Assembly (NCBI RefSeq): GCF_009996845.1
Contig: NZ_JAACYS010000006.1
Span: 1 to 64,000 of the forward strand
Direction: 5' to 3'
Source of the DNA: Pallidibacillus pasinlerensis
GTDB lineage: Bacteria; Bacillota; Bacilli; Bacillales; Caldibacillaceae
Length of the DNA stretch: 64,000 nt
Made by a program: the position numbers and the translations under genes. Shown piece after piece: positions 1 through 9,214 of the stretch. Within the stretch, counting starts at the first letter, position 1; the number at the start of each line of letters is the position of its first letter. Below the pieces are notes generated by a model. It had not been told where the DNA came from. It saw only the letters and a program-made list of their open reading frames with translations, and searched no databases.

Positions 1-153
1 ATTGAATTTGTTCAACTCGTTTTACATTTACTCGGATTAGGAACTAGAATCATAGATATAGATGATGTTATTCTGAATATAGTAGGAATATATTTAGGTT
101 ATTATGTAACAAAGTATTTAACTAAGAGCCTACCTATTACTCAAAAAACATGA
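1..153 (+). CDS. VanZ-like membrane protein, C-terminal fragment (5' end outside window)
   Basis: Frame 1 is open from base 1 to a TGA at 151-153 and encodes the last 50 residues of a protein. The pattern hydrophobic-G-TRIIDIDD-hydrophobic-N-G-YLGY matches the conserved C-terminal block of VanZ-family membrane proteins, where a D-[IV]-DD motif is followed by a final transmembrane helix. The family is linked to glycopeptide resistance only in a few members, and most have no known function. The start lies outside the window, so intactness cannot be judged. Confidence 0.6.
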   Translation: MEFVQLVLHLLGLGTRIIDIDDVILNIVGIYLGYYVTKYLTKSLPITQKT

Positions 154-218
154 GCTTATTTCTCAAGTGACGTGATTCTGAAGTACAAAACAGATACGTG
201 GTAAAGGAGTGTGAATAT

Positions 219-428
219 TTGAGTTGGTAAAATACGCAATACTTTTACCACCGTATTTTTCTCTTTTTGTTGATTGAAGTTTATCCAGAAGATTATACAC
301 CTTACTTCGTAATAATACTCATAATGTTTTTTTGGGCAACCTACTATATTTGGGTTTATATAGACAAGAAACGCAAAGAGGATAACATCCCAAAACCTTC
401 ATTCAAAGACATGAACAAAAAAACTTAA
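219..428 (+). pseudogene. Small single-span membrane protein, probably broken by an early stop
   Basis: A TTG at 219 lies after a good GGAG-type ribosome site near 205, but its frame meets TAA at 228-230. The frame then stays open to TAA at 426-428. The distal part encodes about 53 residues from a TTG at 267 or 270: one strongly hydrophobic helix (VIILIMFFWATYYIW) followed by a lysine-rich tail. The original gene may have been inactivated by the stop at 228, or a short protein may start at 267/270 without a clear ribosome site. Family not recognised. Confidence 0.35.
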
Positions 429-490
429 ATCAAAGTTCTCTTTGAATTTAGGCATAAAAAAAGACAAGCATCGCCGTCCCCTTTGTATCC

Positions 491-766
491 TTACACTTTC
501 AAGTGTTCTTCTACATAACGAACTGCCTGTTCATTGATTTATCGAATGTAATCCAATGCAGAAGTACTTACTTCTTCATCTTCAGCCACTCCAATTGGCA
601 GATAGAATATGACATGAATGCCGTAGTAGTCATGGTCTACATCAAAAAAGACTCGGGTTGACTTGCAATCTACTACCTTATCTTCTTCAAAGAACTCCGA
701 TTTTAGGAAGTCTTCAAGGATTTTAGAGAGTCTTAATACAGCTAATTTCTCTACAAACTGGATAGG
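491..766 (-). pseudogene. Remnant of an unknown small gene, 5' truncated at the IS3 end
   Basis: The minus strand from 766 down to 491 reads as a coding sequence: FVEKLAVLRLSKILEDF, then a stretch rich in acidic and aromatic residues, ending DYIR, stop, INEQAVRYVEEHLKV, stop. The in-frame TAA at 539-541 looks like a mutated Lys codon, because the reading continues sensibly to the next stop at 491-493. The upstream end is cut about where the IS3 remnant begins (near 773). Two lesions make it a pseudogene. The protein family is not recognised. Confidence 0.55.
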
Positions 767-838
767 TTACACTGAGTTGGACAGATTCGTTAAGGTCATA
801 TATACTTAAAACTCAAAAAAGTCGGGAGCGAATTAATT

Positions 839-1117
839 ATGACCAAAAGATCAAGAAGAACTTTCACGAAAGAATTTAAAGAACAAATTGTCCAACTGCA
901 CCTTTCAGGTAAACCTAGAAATAAAATTATCAAAGAATACGAACTAACACCATCTTCTTTTGATAAATGGGTTCGTCAGCATAAAACAAGTGGATCCTTT
1001 GAAGAAAAGGACAACAGAACCCCTGAGCAGGAAGAATTAATTAGACTACGTAAAGAAAATCAAAGATTGATGATGGAGAATGATATTTTAAAGCAAGCCG
1101 CGCTGATAATGTCTTGA
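839..1117 (+). CDS. IS3-family transposase OrfA
   Basis: A 92-residue protein with an N-terminal basic helix-turn-helix (RRTFTKEFKEQIVQL, then GKPRNKIIKEY) that would bind the IS ends. A C-terminal heptad region (EELIRLRKENQRLMMENDIL) acts as the leucine zipper for multimerisation with OrfB. It ends ILKQAALIMS, the usual end of OrfA. Active IS3 elements make OrfAB by a -1 frameshift near this point. Here OrfB is broken, so only OrfA would be made. The ORF itself is intact. Confidence 0.75.
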   Translation: MTKRSRRTFTKEFKEQIVQLHLSGKPRNKIIKEYELTPSSFDKWVRQHKTSGSFEEKDNRTPEQEELIRLRKENQRLMMENDILKQAALIMS

Positions 1118-1123
1118 TGCGTA

Positions 1124-1970
1124 GATGTGATTCGGAATAACCGTCATAAATACTCGATATCAGCAATGTGCTCTTGTCTCAACTTCCAAGAAACACGTAC
1201 TATTATGAGGCGAAAATTCGAGATAACCAAGATGATGAATTAACAGATTTAATTGTAAAAATTTTTAAAGATAGTCGGAACATTTATGGTCAAAGAAAAA
1301 TAAAAAAGAGCTTCAAAAGCAAGGCTGGAAGGTATCACGTCGCCGTATTGGGCGAATCATGAAAGAACAAGGACTTGTCTCCAAATACACGGTTGCTCAA
1401 TTTAAGCTTAGAAATACAACAGTAAATGAGTCCGAAGTTGGAAATGTGCTGAATCGTGAATTTAATCAGGACAAAGAATTGAAAGTGATTGTAAGTGATT
1501 TAACATACGTTCGAGTAAAGCAGAAATGGCATTATATTTGCGTTTTAGTAGATTTATATAATCGAGAAATTATTGGCTACAGTTCGGGTCCTCATAAGAA
1601 CGCTGAACTAGTTCAACGTGCCTTTGGGTCAGTGAAATACAATCTAAATCGCCTCGAATTATTTCATACTGATCGAGGAAGTGAGTTTAAAAACCGTTTA
1701 ATAGACCAAGCATTACAAACGTTTGGCATTAAGAGATCCCTAAGCGAAAAAGGAACACCTTATGACAATGCCGTTGCCGAGGCAACGTTCAAAACAATTA
1801 AGACAGAATTTGTTAGCGGTAGAGTATTTGATAGTCAACAAGAGCTTGATCTAGAGCTATTTGATTACGTAAATTGGTTTAATAACATACGAATTCATGG
1901 TTCATTAAATTACTTAACACCCAAGGAATTTAAAGAAAAACAACTGGTTAGAACGAATCCCGTTCAGTAA
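1124..1970 (+). pseudogene. IS3-family transposase OrfB, broken by two frameshifts
   Basis: The OrfB sequence is readable only across three frames. DVIRNNRHKYSISAMC runs from 1124. After a one-base loss near 1168 the frame is LSQLPRNTYYYEAK to IYGQRKIKK. After a second one-base loss in the A-run at 1302-1307 it is ELQKQGWKVSRRRIGRIMKEQG and onward to 1970. The integrase core is well preserved, with VSDLTYV (first Asp), FHTDRGSEF (second Asp) and DNAVAEATFKTIKTE (catalytic Glu). Both lesions are single-base losses, and the second is in a homopolymer. They could be real decay or sequencing error. Confidence 0.75.
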
Positions 1971-2045
1971 AGAGAGAATCCGGGAATGAGCATAAAAAAT
2001 CCGAAAAAGCCACAGCGGTAGCTGCTTGCCATTTACTGTAGCGCC

Positions 2046-2188
2046 CGATTCTTAGTAGGCGATGGAAGGGGTCGGGGCCCCGCCAGCGAATACTTAGAAT
2101 CGATTTGTCTGTGTTACAATTTGTCTGCAGGTGAGTCCTAAAGGCTGTTCTTTCGCATAACCTGCGTTCATTTCACTACACAGACAAA
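2046..2188. repeat. Nested inverted repeats, GC-rich, in the intergenic region between the IS remnant and hsdR
   Basis: The gene-free stretch 1971-2439 contains two consecutive hairpins. Arms 2046-2057 (CGATTCTTAGTA) and 2091-2102 pair at 11 of 12 positions and enclose a GC-rich loop with GGGGCCCC. Arms 2104-2114 (TTTGTCTGTGT) and 2178-2188 are perfect 11-bp complements and enclose a second stem (GCAGGT at 2127-2132 with its complement near 2160-2165). The base composition differs from the AT-rich surroundings. It may be a dispersed repeat, an element end or a structured RNA. Nothing identifies the family. Confidence 0.45.
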
Positions 2189-2379
2189 AGCGAAGTCAAT
2201 GGTGGCGGACAAACTTATAGCCTTTTTAGACTTTCAATATATTTTAGTTTCACAAAATAAAAAGTTTGAGTTATGTACCTTAAAAAAATTGTTCAATTTT
2301 GTGTTGACATACCAGAGAACGCTATAAATGTTTCTTATGAGTTCCCTTAGCCCTATTAATTATCCTTATAAATAAAATA

Positions 2380-2414
2380 AGACACCTCGAACATATCATA
2401 TATCCAAGGTGTCT
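2380..2414 (-). terminator. Rho-independent terminator of the hsdMSR operon
   Basis: Perfect 8-bp stem: AGACACCT at 2380-2387 pairs with AGGTGTCT at 2407-2414. On the minus strand it is followed by a T-rich tail (TTATTTTATTT). It lies 26 bases past the hsdR stop. Confidence 0.75.
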
Positions 2415-2439
2415 CAATCATGTTTGTACATTTATTGAA

Positions 2440-5400
2440 TCATGCCCCAGCAATATCTTCCGCATTTCGATTGATCTCATCAATAATGCCAATGATTTTT
2501 CTTGCATCGTCCATATTATCTTTGAACAATTCAACAATACTTCCAACTGATCTGAATGGTTCTTGTTGTAAGACTTTTTTATCAAGTGTTCCGTTTTTAA
2601 TGACATAATCAACAATGTGTTTAACAAATCGAATTTGGTTTAGATTTAACCGCTCCTCTGAAAGAAACTCTGAAAATGCTGCATTGGCTGCTTGTGGGTC
2701 TAAACCGACTATTTGACGAACGAGTTTGGTAATCGGCGTGTCACCAAAATCTTTTTCGTAATCTTCTCTCGTTCCGAGTTCTTTCCAAAGTATATCTTCA
2801 AGCATTTTTACATCTTGGGCTGTTAGTGGTTTATTATGGTACAGTTTGTAAATCGCCATTTGGTCTTTATGTTCATTTAAATAATGTTCTACTTTCTTCC
2901 GGTAATTTTGTAAATCATTCACATGAAACATTGGAGTGTTTTCTTTTACTTCAATCACTTCATCTTGGAAGTTTGTATAATAAATCTTTTGTGTTTCTTT
3001 TTCGATAAACTTGATTAAATCCCTTAACGCTTCACGCACTTCATCTAATTCAAAGATATCAGCACTATCCCAAAATTCTTCTGTTAACACTTTATCAATG
3101 ATGTGCTTTTGCTCCAATACTTGTGGGATTGTACCAAGTTTAGATAAGGCTTCTGCCGTTTGAATAACGCTACGAATTGGTTTTGTAGCATTATTCGCTT
3201 GTAATTTGGCCAATTCAATCGTATACATTAATAAATCAAAACGTTTAGCAAATTCATCATCTTGAACTGGGACAATGATCGGTGAGATATGTTCTTTAAT
3301 TTCATTCGTATCAAGAACAGATAATGACACCCAATTGTCCTTATTTTTATATTTCTCCACATATTGCAGATGTTGTCTAACACGGAAATTGTCATTATCA
3401 AGGGCAAGAACGTCCCTTGTTACTTCATGGACTAATTCACTGCGATGGTTGATATATTCTTCTGTTTGATACTCAGTTCCTTGTAATTCACGGATAATAT
3501 CCACTTTGGCATTGAATAGTTTTTCTGTGAGGCTTTTACCAACTTGAGTTTCCATTCCCTTTGGATTTTCACGGAAAAACTCAAAGTTTCCGCAATAGTC
3601 AAAGATTAGGAAATGCGTTTTATCTTGTCCAATTCCAAATAAATCTGGACAAAGCCGTGTTCCACGACCAATCATTTGCCAAAACTTTGTTTTCGAACGA
3701 ACCTTTTTAAAGAATACAAGATTAACCACTTCTGGTATGTCCACACCTGTATCAAGCATGTCCACAGATACAGCAATTTGTGGCATTTTACTTTTATCTG
3801 AAAAGTCATCTATTAATGTTTGAACATATTTTATGCTATAATCAATGACTCTAGCAAAATCTCCACCATACTCAGGGAATAATTTATCAAACCGTTCCAC
3901 AATCCGTTCTGCATGACGATGATTTTTCGCAAAAATAATGGTTTTGCCTAGCTTGTCTCCACCTTCTACATGAATGCCTTTTTCCATTAAGTCTATCAAC
4001 ACCATATCAATTGTATTGTCATTAAAAAGCCATTCATTCAATGCAGAACTATCAATATCTTCTATGAAATCTTCTTCATCAAATAGTTCTTCATATTTTT
4101 CTTTATCTTCTTCCGATAAATCATCGTAATGAATACCTTCTTCTAGAAACTTTGTCTTTGTTTCAATTGTTCGGTAATCAACTAAAAACCCATCTTTTAC
4201 AGCTTGATCCAGCTCATAAGCATAAGTCGGAACACCATTTTCCATTTCAAACACTTCATACGTATTTTTATCAATCTCATCTTTTGGGGTTGCCGTTAAG
4301 CCGAGTAAAATTCCATCAAAATAATCGAAAATGCTGCGGTATTTTTTATAGATACTTCGATGCGATTCATCAATGATGATGAGATCAAAGTGTCCAACGG
4401 TAAATAGTTTTTTGCCATTTTTTCTTTTCGCCTCATCGATGGCATTCATCATCGTTGGATATGTAGAAAAGACGATTCGGCTTTCCTCTGGGTTATCCTT
4501 GTTATCTAAAAGATTGCATAAAGGTATACTTGGCAGTAAGTTATTAAAGTTACGATATGCTTGGTTTATTAAAGCTTTACGATCTGCTAAGAAGAGAACA
4601 TTTTTCACCCAATTATGCCGAGTCAAAACATCGACAATTGAAATTGCTGTTCTCGTTTTTCCACTACCTGTAGCCATTACAAGAAGTGCTTTTCTTTGAT
4701 TACGACTCAATGCATCACAAACAGATAAAATGGCTTCCTTTTGATAATATCGGTTACTAATATCATCATTTATTTGTACATTTGATAATGGACGTTTCAT
4801 TTGCCGGCGTTCGATTAACAAACTTAATTCTTCTTTATTGTAGAAGCCAGAAACTTTTCGTGGCGGATACGGATCATGCCAAATATATGTTTCAAAGCCG
4901 TTCGTATAGAAAATCACTGGACGAATACCTGACATTTTTTCAATACAGTCAGCATAAAGTTTCGCTTGTTGACGACCAATTTTAGAATCCTTTGATGTTC
5001 TTTTCGCTTCAATTACGGCAAGAGGTTTACCATTATCACCAAATAAAACATAATCAGCGAATCCTTTACCTTCTTTGTTGGGCATACCTACTACTGGATA
5101 TTCTCGAATGATATCTTTATTAAATTCCCAACCGGCAAGTTTCAAATCTAAATCGATATATTTTAGTCTTGTTTCAAATTCATTTAATTGATCTACTTGG
5201 AAATTATTTTCTTTCGTGTTCTGTTCACGTTTTTCTGTGACCTTTTTACGAAGATGTTGATTTTCCTTAATAATTTCTTCAAGTCTCCGGTCCTTCGCAC
5301 TTAATTGTTCGTATAAATCTTGTAATTCTTTCGGACGGACCTTCTTTTCTTCTCCAACCGGAAGTAGGGATTCATCAAATTCCCCGGCCGTAAATTCATC

Positions 5401-5778
5401 AGAATAACAATAATCAATCCATGCGATAAATTGGAATAGATGATGAAGGGACAAAACCGCTTCATCTCGAGTAATCGGTGCATTGGTATGGACTGCTTGA
5501 TTACCAAGTTTCACTACATACTTCATCAACGGTAATAGTTCTTCATCAATAATGCCTAAAAATTCTCGGTCGTGAATCAAACTGGAAAGATTATCTTGAT
5601 AAGGAACTTTCAAAGCACTGTCATAACTGTATACCCACTTAACTGCCAGCTCCAGCGCACGTCGTGACTGAATCGCGCTGACAGCGGGACTTACAACTAA
5701 ACCTTTTTCTGCTTCGAAACAGGCATCAGCAAAACTTCGATATTGCTTCTTTTCCTTTAGAAAGTTAAAGTTTGACAC
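2440..5778 (-). CDS. hsdR: Type I restriction enzyme, R subunit (DNA translocase/endonuclease)
   Basis: A 1112-residue motor and nuclease subunit that cleaves unmodified DNA after ATP-driven translocation. Visible parts in order: an N-terminal helical DUF4145-like region (about 1-150), a coiled coil (about 160-200), and the HSDR_N nuclease core (FADYVLFGDNGKPLAVIEAKR, about 240-260) with the D...E-x-K pattern. The SF2 helicase follows, with Walker A MATGSGKT (about 370), IIDESH (about 471) and GLTATP, then motif VI FWQMIGRGTRLC. The C-terminus is of EcoEI type. The start is the GTG at 5778, seven bases after GGAGG; the ATG two bases upstream is out of frame. It is the last gene of hsdM-hsdS-hsdR, 18 bases after hsdS. 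It appears intact. Confidence 0.93.
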   Translation of the reverse strand: MSNFNFLKEKKQYRSFADACFEAEKGLVVSPAVSAIQSRRALELAVKWVYSYDSALKVPYQDNLSSLIHDREFLGIIDEELLPLMKYVVKLGNQAVHTNAPITRDEAVLSLHHLFQFIAWIDYCYSDEFTAGEFDESLLPVGEEKKVRPKELQDLYEQLSAKDRRLEEIIKENQHLRKKVTEKREQNTKENNFQVDQLNEFETRLKYIDLDLKLAGWEFNKDIIREYPVVGMPNKEGKGFADYVLFGDNGKPLAVIEAKRTSKDSKIGRQQAKLYADCIEKMSGIRPVIFYTNGFETYIWHDPYPPRKVSGFYNKEELSLLIERRQMKRPLSNVQINDDISNRYYQKEAILSVCDALSRNQRKALLVMATGSGKTRTAISIVDVLTRHNWVKNVLFLADRKALINQAYRNFNNLLPSIPLCNLLDNKDNPEESRIVFSTYPTMMNAIDEAKRKNGKKLFTVGHFDLIIIDESHRSIYKKYRSIFDYFDGILLGLTATPKDEIDKNTYEVFEMENGVPTYAYELDQAVKDGFLVDYRTIETKTKFLEEGIHYDDLSEEDKEKYEELFDEEDFIEDIDSSALNEWLFNDNTIDMVLIDLMEKGIHVEGGDKLGKTIIFAKNHRHAERIVERFDKLFPEYGGDFARVIDYSIKYVQTLIDDFSDKSKMPQIAVSVDMLDTGVDIPEVVNLVFFKKVRSKTKFWQMIGRGTRLCPDLFGIGQDKTHFLIFDYCGNFEFFRENPKGMETQVGKSLTEKLFNAKVDIIRELQGTEYQTEEYINHRSELVHEVTRDVLALDNDNFRVRQHLQYVEKYKNKDNWVSLSVLDTNEIKEHISPIIVPVQDDEFAKRFDLLMYTIELAKLQANNATKPIRSVIQTAEALSKLGTIPQVLEQKHIIDKVLTEEFWDSADIFELDEVREALRDLIKFIEKETQKIYYTNFQDEVIEVKENTPMFHVNDLQNYRKKVEHYLNEHKDQMAIYKLYHNKPLTAQDVKMLEDILWKELGTREDYEKDFGDTPITKLVRQIVGLDPQAANAAFSEFLSEERLNLNQIRFVKHIVDYVIKNGTLDKKVLQQEPFRSVGSIVELFKDNMDDARKIIGIIDEINRNAEDIAGA

Positions 5779-5796
5779 ATTGCCACCTCCCTTAAA

Positions 5797-6981
5797 TTAA
5801 TGGTTAGGAACTTTATCTTCGGTAAATAACTCGCCTTTGAAAGCACGTTGCATTATAGAGTTATAAGCATTAACCATCTCATCCAATGATTTATTTAGCA
5901 ATTTCTTTTTTTCATTTATTTCTCTTATAACTTTAGTAAAGTCTTTTTGCAATTTAATAGGAGGTACAGGTATTTCCATGTTTCTAATATTCTTCAAAGA
6001 TAAAAATTTCTGTGTTCCTCCACGTCTATTTTTACTTAAAACAAAATCTAAATAATGCGAATCCAATAAATACTTTAGATAAATATTTATTATACAAGTA
6101 TCTGGATAAAATTTTATTAAGGCCACATTTTTAATTGCAAAATTTGGCTCTACATTAACTATTACTGGATTACCTATAGTTCCAATCATTGGCATAATAA
6201 TATCACCAATATCTACCTTGGAACGTTGATTAATTTTTTCATAATCTTCCTCAGATATATAGTTAACATTTGTTAAATCAATTTCTCCATCTTTTATATT
6301 TTTTGATGTAACTAATGGATAACCTTTTTGAATATATTTAGGTGAGTCATGAGTCCCATCTCTCACATCTGTTATTTCGCTTAATTTTTCTGTTTTCCAT
6401 TTTGTATTAATTGGATCCCCAAACATCTCCAAAAACACACTTTGCGTTAATTGGTCTAATGCTTCGATTTGGGCTTTCCGTTTATCAATTAATTCTTGAG
6501 CTTTATCTAGTATTTGTACAATCCGCTTTTGCATTTCAATATCCGGTATTGGAATTACAATTTCTTTTAAATACTTAAAATGGCGATTATATCCTGTGTC
6601 TGGAATATTGATTGTGCAGAGATAATAATAAAGATATTTTGTTAGTACCTCTTTTTCTGAGAATCTATTTTTTAGCAATTTCACTCCGTCGGCTCCTATA
6701 AAAATAGGGAAGTCAATGTACTTTAATATTCTAGTGTGATCACCAAAAATTATTAATGGTGTGTTATCATACACCTCTTCTTTTAAATTAGTATATCCTG
6801 TAATGTAATCCTTTCCTTGATCAACTATAGGAAAATCTCCTGTCTCTAAATAATCTTCTTTCTTAACTTTTGTTGCTTTCCTTGTATCATCTATAAAAAC
6901 ATCATTAAATGTTAAAATGTCCCATTTTTTCTCATCAAGATTGCTTAAAGTTTTCCTATTTTGATATTTACTCCCTATCAT
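5797..6981 (-). CDS. hsdS: Type I restriction enzyme, specificity subunit
   Basis: A 394-residue DNA-recognition subunit with the usual two half-subunits. The first target recognition domain covers about 20-150. It ends in IPIPDIEMQKRIVQIL, followed by a coiled coil (LDKAQELIDKRKAQIEALDQL). The second domain covers about 195-340, with PVPPIKLQKDFTKV and a second coiled coil near the C-terminus. The two TRDs are unlike each other, which implies a bipartite asymmetric target that cannot be read from sequence. It lies 6 bases after hsdM and 18 before hsdR. No inverted second hsdS copy is visible, so phase-variable specificity is not indicated. Confidence 0.9.
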   Translation of the reverse strand: MIGSKYQNRKTLSNLDEKKWDILTFNDVFIDDTRKATKVKKEDYLETGDFPIVDQGKDYITGYTNLKEEVYDNTPLIIFGDHTRILKYIDFPIFIGADGVKLLKNRFSEKEVLTKYLYYYLCTINIPDTGYNRHFKYLKEIVIPIPDIEMQKRIVQILDKAQELIDKRKAQIEALDQLTQSVFLEMFGDPINTKWKTEKLSEITDVRDGTHDSPKYIQKGYPLVTSKNIKDGEIDLTNVNYISEEDYEKINQRSKVDIGDIIMPMIGTIGNPVIVNVEPNFAIKNVALIKFYPDTCIINIYLKYLLDSHYLDFVLSKNRRGGTQKFLSLKNIRNMEIPVPPIKLQKDFTKVIREINEKKKLLNKSLDEMVNAYNSIMQRAFKGELFTEDKVPNH

Positions 6982-6987
6982 TTTAAT

Positions 6988-8448
6988 CTATCCCTTTATC
7001 ATATTTTTAATTTCTTTAATACCACTTATAATTTCTGCTTCTATACTTTCTATTTTCCCTAGGATCTTTTCTGGTGCCTCATACTCCACTTCTTCATACT
7101 CTATCTCTTTATACTTATTAATCGACAAGTCATAGTCATTTTCCCTTAGTTCTTCAACCGGTACGAAGAAGGATTGTTCTGTCCGTTTCCTTTCTTTTTC
7201 TGCTTCTAAATTGTTAAATCGTTTAATAATGTCCGGTATATCATTCTCTTCAACTGGGTTACGTTTGTCGTCCAATGAAAATCCGTCTGCTTTCATATCA
7301 TAGAACCAGACATTATCTGTACCACCTGCTCCAGTTTTCGTGAAAATCATAATCGCCGTTGAAACTCCTGCATACGGTTTAAACACTCCGCTCGGCATGG
7401 AGATTATAGCTTCCAATTTATGGTTATCAATGATTTCCTTTCGTATCGTTTTATGTGCTTTTGAACTTCCAAATAACACACCGTCTGGAACAATAACAGC
7501 AGCTCGACCGCCCGGTTTCAAGATACGAATAAATAAGGATAAGAATAATAATTCGGTTTTCTTAGTTTTGGCAATTTTCAATAAATCATTTGAAACTGCT
7601 TCATAATCTAATGAGCCTTTAAATGGCGGATTAGCGAGTACCAACGTATATTTTTCTTTATCTTTATTAATTTCAGAAAGGGAATCCCGATAATCAATAT
7701 TTGGATTATCGACACCATGTAGCATCATGTTCATGGCACCAATACGTAGCATTGTCCGGTCCATATCATTTCCGTAGAACATGGTGTTATGGTAATGTTC
7801 TTTTAGTCCTTGAACAAGGAACATATCATTGTGATGTTTACGTAAGTATTCGCTTGCGGCTACTAAAAATCCAGCCGTCCCCATTGCAGGGTCAATAATA
7901 ATATCCTCTGGTGTTGGTTTCATAAGTTCAACCATCATTTGAATAATGTGTCTTGGTGTACGGAATTGCCCGTTTGTACCAGACGTTGATAATTTGGAAA
8001 GTAGATACTCATATAAATCCCCTTGTACATCCCGGTCATCTAAAGGAAGATTGTCAATTCCTTCGACAATTTTTGCCAACATATTCGCTGTTGGGATTAA
8101 AAACATCGCATCGCCCATGTACTTGGAGTATGCTGAATTATCTTTCCCATGTAAATTTTTAATGAAAGGAAAAACTTCATCGGAAACAACACGATACATT
8201 TCTTCTGGCGATCCGAGCTGTTTAAAACGGTGCCAGCGCAAGTGTTGTTTATCTTCTGGAAAGATTCCTTCAAAAGGAATGCCTAAAATTTCCGCTTCCT
8301 TCTCTTTAATCGTTTCCGCTTCATCCAAACTTTTTATAAATAAAAGATAAGTAAATTGTTCAATAACCGTTAATGGATTTGTAATCCCACCTGTCCAAAA
8401 CGTTTCCCATATTTTATCTACTTTATTTTTAATTTCCCCTGTAATCAT
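6988..8448 (-). CDS. hsdM: Type I restriction enzyme, modification (N6-adenine methyltransferase) subunit
   Basis: A 486-residue adenine methyltransferase. The N-terminal HsdM_N helical domain (about 1-130) is followed by the N6_Mtase domain, with motif I DPAMGTAGFL (about 186) for AdoMet and motif IV NPPF (about 272) for the flipped adenine. The C-terminus is a charged helix. With HsdS it forms the M2S1 methyltransferase that protects host DNA. The ATG at 8448 follows a strong AGGAGGAAG site. It is the first gene of the operon, and the 290-base gap upstream separates it from the divergent small gene at 8739. Confidence 0.93.
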   Translation of the reverse strand: MITGEIKNKVDKIWETFWTGGITNPLTVIEQFTYLLFIKSLDEAETIKEKEAEILGIPFEGIFPEDKQHLRWHRFKQLGSPEEMYRVVSDEVFPFIKNLHGKDNSAYSKYMGDAMFLIPTANMLAKIVEGIDNLPLDDRDVQGDLYEYLLSKLSTSGTNGQFRTPRHIIQMMVELMKPTPEDIIIDPAMGTAGFLVAASEYLRKHHNDMFLVQGLKEHYHNTMFYGNDMDRTMLRIGAMNMMLHGVDNPNIDYRDSLSEINKDKEKYTLVLANPPFKGSLDYEAVSNDLLKIAKTKKTELLFLSLFIRILKPGGRAAVIVPDGVLFGSSKAHKTIRKEIIDNHKLEAIISMPSGVFKPYAGVSTAIMIFTKTGAGGTDNVWFYDMKADGFSLDDKRNPVEENDIPDIIKRFNNLEAEKERKRTEQSFFVPVEELRENDYDLSINKYKEIEYEEVEYEAPEKILGKIESIEAEIISGIKEIKNMIKG

Positions 8449-8738
8449 ATAACTTCCTCCTGCTGCATCTAATATATCTTCATTATACCTATTTATCTCA
8501 TTTTATTAAAAGGGTAATCTTAGGGACCTATAACTATTTACCCAATTGATTAATCCAAAATATCTTAAAAAATTTTAAAATCCTATTAAAATACATTGAA
8601 TCGATCAGTATAATGTTTCAGAACAAATCGGTTAATCAATTTTTTTTAAAAAAATCCTATTTCCTCTTCAAATATGAAAAAACGAAAATACAATGCTTTA
8701 TGCAAAACGGAAAATACAAATAAAAAAGGAGAAGAAAA

Positions 8739-8924
8739 ATGATTAACAACCAAGGAAATCTAAAGGGATTTCTTTATATAAGAGTGAATCATCCATCAAA
8801 ACTTTCAACAGAAGAACATTCACAGCTAACTAATTTCTTATTTGAGTATAGAAGAAATCGTTACAATGGAAAGGGAAATACCTATAAACATCGCATTGAA
8901 GAATATTTGTACAAAGTCAAATAA
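8739..8924 (+). CDS. Small hypothetical protein (61 residues)
   Basis: A short ORF with a strong ribosome site (AAGGAGAAG, about 6 bases before ATG) and a strong terminator just after it, so it is probably a real monocistronic gene. The protein is basic and soluble (GFLYIRVNHPSKLSTEEHS, then FLFEYRRNRYN). No family is recognised. Upstream, two near-identical direct repeats (AACGAAAATACAA at 8681 and AACGGAAAATACAA at 8706, 25 bases apart) sit where a promoter or operator is expected. It diverges from hsdM, so control of the restriction operon is possible but only inferred. Confidence 0.5.
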   Translation: MINNQGNLKGFLYIRVNHPSKLSTEEHSQLTNFLFEYRRNRYNGKGNTYKHRIEEYLYKVK

Positions 8925-8949
8925 ATAGTGTAACCCAATAAAAAGCGAG

Positions 8950-9008
8950 ATCCGCAGAGGTTACGTAACCATTCACATTGTTGGTTATGTAATTCTGCGG
9001 ATTTTTTT
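8950..9008 (+). terminator. Strong intrinsic terminator after the 61-residue gene
   Basis: Long hairpin: ATCCGCAGA at the left pairs with TCTGCGGAT at the right (ends 9002), extended by GTTACGTAACCA against TGGTTATGTAA. It is followed by seven T. Confidence 0.8.
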
Positions 9009-9043
9009 ATATTGAAAAATTATAAAAGGGAGAGCGATAAATC

Positions 9044-9214
9044 ATGAATAGATCAGAAAACACCGTTGAGCGAATTTTTGCAGATACTTCGCTCACTTTC
9101 ATGGATGTTATAAATTCCATTATTGATCATAAAATTGAAGAACTCGTCAATAATGCTAGTAAGGTAAACACTGCTACATCTCAAAAAGACGAGAAGGAGT
9201 ATGATTCAAAATGA
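9044..9214 (+). CDS. Tiny protein overlapping the serine recombinase start (56 residues)
   Basis: An ORF from ATG 9044 to TGA 9212-9214, preceded by a GGGAGAG site. Its stop overlaps the recombinase start in an ATGA arrangement (recombinase ATG at 9211), so the two are probably translationally coupled. The product is helical and charged (VERIFADTSLTFMDVINSIIDHKIEEL, read here in two parts around F), with no recognised family. Its position invites comparison with accessory proteins of large serine integrases, such as directionality factors, but no sequence evidence supports that role. Confidence 0.45.
   Translation: MNRSENTVERIFADTSLTFMDVINSIIDHKIEELVNNASKVNTATSQKDEKEYDSK

Larger units (their letters stand above)
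773..1980 (+). mobile_element. IS3-family (IS150-like) insertion sequence remnant
   Basis: The segment holds an orfA/orfB pair typical of the IS3 family: an HTH-leucine-zipper OrfA and a DDE-integrase OrfB. A plausible left end starts TGAGTTGGACAG at 773, just next to a truncated host gene. No matching inverted end (CTGTCCAACTCA) is visible after orfB, so the right end is lost or diverged. OrfB carries two one-base deletions. The copy therefore looks dead unless complemented in trans. Confidence 0.7.

Noticed and set aside
2304-2328. Promoter TTGACA...TATAAA downstream of the IS remnant
   Set aside because: The spacer is only 13 bases and no plus-strand gene follows.
2418-2627. 69-residue minus-strand frame at the hsdR end
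   Set aside because: It overlaps the hsdR 3' end in another frame and has no ribosome site.
6982-8448. Phase-variable type I system with silent hsdS copies
   Set aside because: Only one hsdS is present, no inverted repeats between hsdS segments are seen, and the serine recombinase lies apart from it.
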